Origin: Kluyvera sp046569695
GTDB lineage: Bacteria; Pseudomonadota; Gammaproteobacteria; Enterobacterales; Enterobacteriaceae
Assembly: GCF_046569695.1 (NCBI RefSeq)
Contig: NZ_JBKHUI010000002.1
Location: 310,001 to 374,000, forward strand
Direction of reading: 5' to 3'
Length of the DNA: 64,000 bases
In this document: piece after piece, positions 62,731 through 64,000 of the stretch
Layout: every line of letters starts with the position of its first letter
Position numbering within the stretch: the stretch's first letter is position 1
Translations under genes and position numbers: made by a program
Notes under the pieces: model-generated
Databases searched by the model: none
What the model was told of the DNA's origin: nothing
What the model saw: the letters and a program-made list of their open reading frames with translations, nothing else

Positions 62731-63462
62731 TTACGACCGCCAGAGGCAGCTTCCACCTTTTTTCTGCACCAGGTCGAGGCGGGATTCATGATTCGCCAGC
62801 TCTTCATCAGTCGCATAAACCACGCGTAGCTTACTTGCCGCACGTACAATACGCTGAATACCTGCATCTCCCGCCTGCTGCTGCGCTTCACCTTCCATCG
62901 CGAATTTGATCGAGGTCTGCCCACCGGTCATGGTCAGATAGACATCCGCCAGAATCTGGGCATCGAGCAGTGCGCCGTGCAGCGTACGCTTGGTATTGTC
63001 TATCTCATAACGTGAGCAGAGCGCATCGAGGCTGTTACGCTTGCCGGGGAACATTTTCCTCGCCAGCGCCAGGCTATCGGTAACTTTGCAGAAGGTATTG
63101 GTTTTTGGAATACCGCGGTTGAGCTTACTAAACTCATAGTCCATAAAGCCGATATCGAACGAGGCGTTATGGATGACCAGTTCCGCGCCGCGGATGTAGT
63201 CCATAAACTCATCGGCCACGTCGGCAAAGGTTGGTTTATCCAGCAAGAACTCATCGGCAATACCGTGAACGCCGAAGGCTTCAGGATCCACCAGCCGATC
63301 GGGTTTGAGGTAAACATGGAAGTTGTTGCCGGTTAAACGACGGTTTATCACCTCGACGGCACCGATCTCGATGATCTTGTGGCCTTCATAGTGGGCACCG
63401 ATCTGGTTCATACCGGTGGTTTCGGTATCCAGAACGATCTGTCGTGTAATTGCAGTGCTCAT
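62731..63462 (-). CDS. dnaQ: DNA polymerase III epsilon subunit (proofreading exonuclease)
   Basis: A 243-residue protein with Exo I LDTETTG (Asp12, Glu14), Exo II VIHNASFDIGF and Exo III HGALLDAQ, and a C-terminal tail (QKKGGSCLWR) for polymerase binding. The start at 63462 gives MSTAITRQI as in E. coli; an ATG three codons upstream is an alternative. Divergent from rnhA with overlapping promoters in about 63 bp. Confidence 0.97.
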   Translation of the reverse strand: MSTAITRQIVLDTETTGMNQIGAHYEGHKIIEIGAVEVINRRLTGNNFHVYLKPDRLVDPEAFGVHGIADEFLLDKPTFADVADEFMDYIRGAELVIHNASFDIGFMDYEFSKLNRGIPKTNTFCKVTDSLALARKMFPGKRNSLDALCSRYEIDNTKRTLHGALLDAQILADVYLTMTGGQTSIKFAMEGEAQQQAGDAGIQRIVRAASKLRVVYATDEELANHESRLDLVQKKGGSCLWRS

Positions 63463-63525
63463 ATCAGTCATTTATGTCAGACTTGCCGTTTAACTTTGAT
63501 TGCAGATACAGGAAGTCTACCAGAG

Positions 63526-63993
63526 ATGCTTAAACAGGTAGAAATTTTCACCGATGGCTCTTGCCTCGGTAACCCAGGTCCGGGTGGTTATGGTGCCATT
63601 CTACGCTACCAGCAGCGGGAGAAAACCTTCAGTGAAGGTTACCGTCTGACCACCAATAACCGTATGGAAATGATGGCGGCAATTATGGCGCTTGAAGCGC
63701 TGAAAGAGCCGTGCAGCGTGGTTCTGAGCACTGACAGCCAGTATGTTCGTCAGGGGATCACCCAGTGGATCCACAACTGGAAAAAACGCGGCTGGAAAAC
63801 GGCGGATAAAAAGCCGGTGAAAAACGTCGATCTCTGGAAACGCCTGGACACGGCCCTCGGCAAACATGAAATTCGCTGGGAGTGGGTTAAAGGCCATGCA
63901 GGCCACCCGGAAAACGAACGTTGCGATGAGCTGGCACGTACGGCCGCCAACTCACCAACGCACGACGATGTTGGGTATCAGCCGGAAGCTTAA
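63526..63993 (+). CDS. rnhA: Ribonuclease HI
   Basis: A 155-residue RNase HI with catalytic Asp10 (FTDGSC), Glu48 (NNRMEMMA), Asp70 (STDSQYV), His124 and Asp134 (KGHAGHPENERCDELA). It cuts RNA in RNA-DNA hybrids. The start at 63526 follows CAGAG; earlier in-frame codons lie inside dnaQ. Complete, 7 bp before the window end. Confidence 0.97.
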   Translation: MLKQVEIFTDGSCLGNPGPGGYGAILRYQQREKTFSEGYRLTTNNRMEMMAAIMALEALKEPCSVVLSTDSQYVRQGITQWIHNWKKRGWKTADKKPVKNVDLWKRLDTALGKHEIRWEWVKGHAGHPENERCDELARTAANSPTHDDVGYQPEA

Positions 63994-64000
63994 GCGTCCG

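Noticed and set aside
1..64000. CRISPR arrays, rRNA, complete insertion sequences
   Set aside because: No regularly spaced repeats, rRNA sequence or intact transposase genes were found in the window.

Overview
The window comes from an Enterobacteriaceae chromosome close to, but not, E. coli: probably the Citrobacter/Enterobacter side of the family. The reasons are the E. coli-like backbone order (rnhA, dnaQ, aspV, yafV, fadE, gmhA, yafJ, yafK, yafL, dinB, yafP, pepD, gpt, frsA, crl, phoE, proB, proA, thrW), together with a complete nqr operon that E. coli lacks, no ivy between fadE and yafV, and REP sequences of a variant type. The species cannot be fixed by eye.

Backbone, about 35.0-64.0 kb. 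These are housekeeping genes: proline synthesis (proBA), the phosphate porin phoE, crl, frsA, gpt, pepD, the SOS polymerase dinB, the Na+-pumping NADH dehydrogenase operon nqrABCDEF-nqrM, the Lpp-peptidoglycan amidase yafK/dpaA, gmhA, fadE, yafV, an EamB-like exporter with a divergent LysR regulator, tRNA-Asp, dnaQ and rnhA. Two back-to-back gene stumps, lafU and lfhA, mark the deletion scar of a lateral (Flag-2) flagellar locus. A partial fatty acid desaturase at 1-766 is the backbone on the far side of the island.

Island, about 1.1-35.0 kb. Two tandem P4-like integrative elements sit in the 3' end of thrW. Three copies of the tRNA-end core (1101, 3628, 34985) bound them. At all four element edges there is a pair of TRCCCCC boxes exactly 12 bp apart, about 64 bp inside the left core and about 110-130 bp inside the right core. 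The inner element (1.1-3.6 kb) is a wreck that keeps an HNH-endonuclease gene and the first codons of its integrase. The outer element (3.6-35.0 kb) has an intact integrase.

The outer element starts with the conserved CP4-type module: cbtA/cbeA toxin-antitoxin, yeeT, yeeS (RadC-like), yafX (antirestriction), ykfF, antigen 43, a WYL regulator, a DUF932 protein, a YkfA-type GTPase, an RHH protein, AlpA and a Gp2-like protein. Variable cargo follows: a 1170-residue SIR2 protein (candidate anti-phage NADase), a membrane/SH3 protein of unknown function, a dCache-GGDEF gene broken by an amber codon, three small exported or unknown proteins, a YgjV remnant and a decaying ars operon.

Next to the integrase lies a two-gene DUF4297 nuclease plus Rad50/SMC-like ATPase operon resembling Lamassu. 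It has a good LexA box about 150 bp upstream. The most interesting material is this possibly SOS-controlled nuclease/ATPase pair, the long SIR2 protein, the unexplained SH3 membrane protein, and the edge repeats that let the two elements be dissected. The ars operon shows active decay: a collapsed arsA and nonsense codons in arsA and arsR. Antigen 43 lacks its usual Dam/OxyR switch region.
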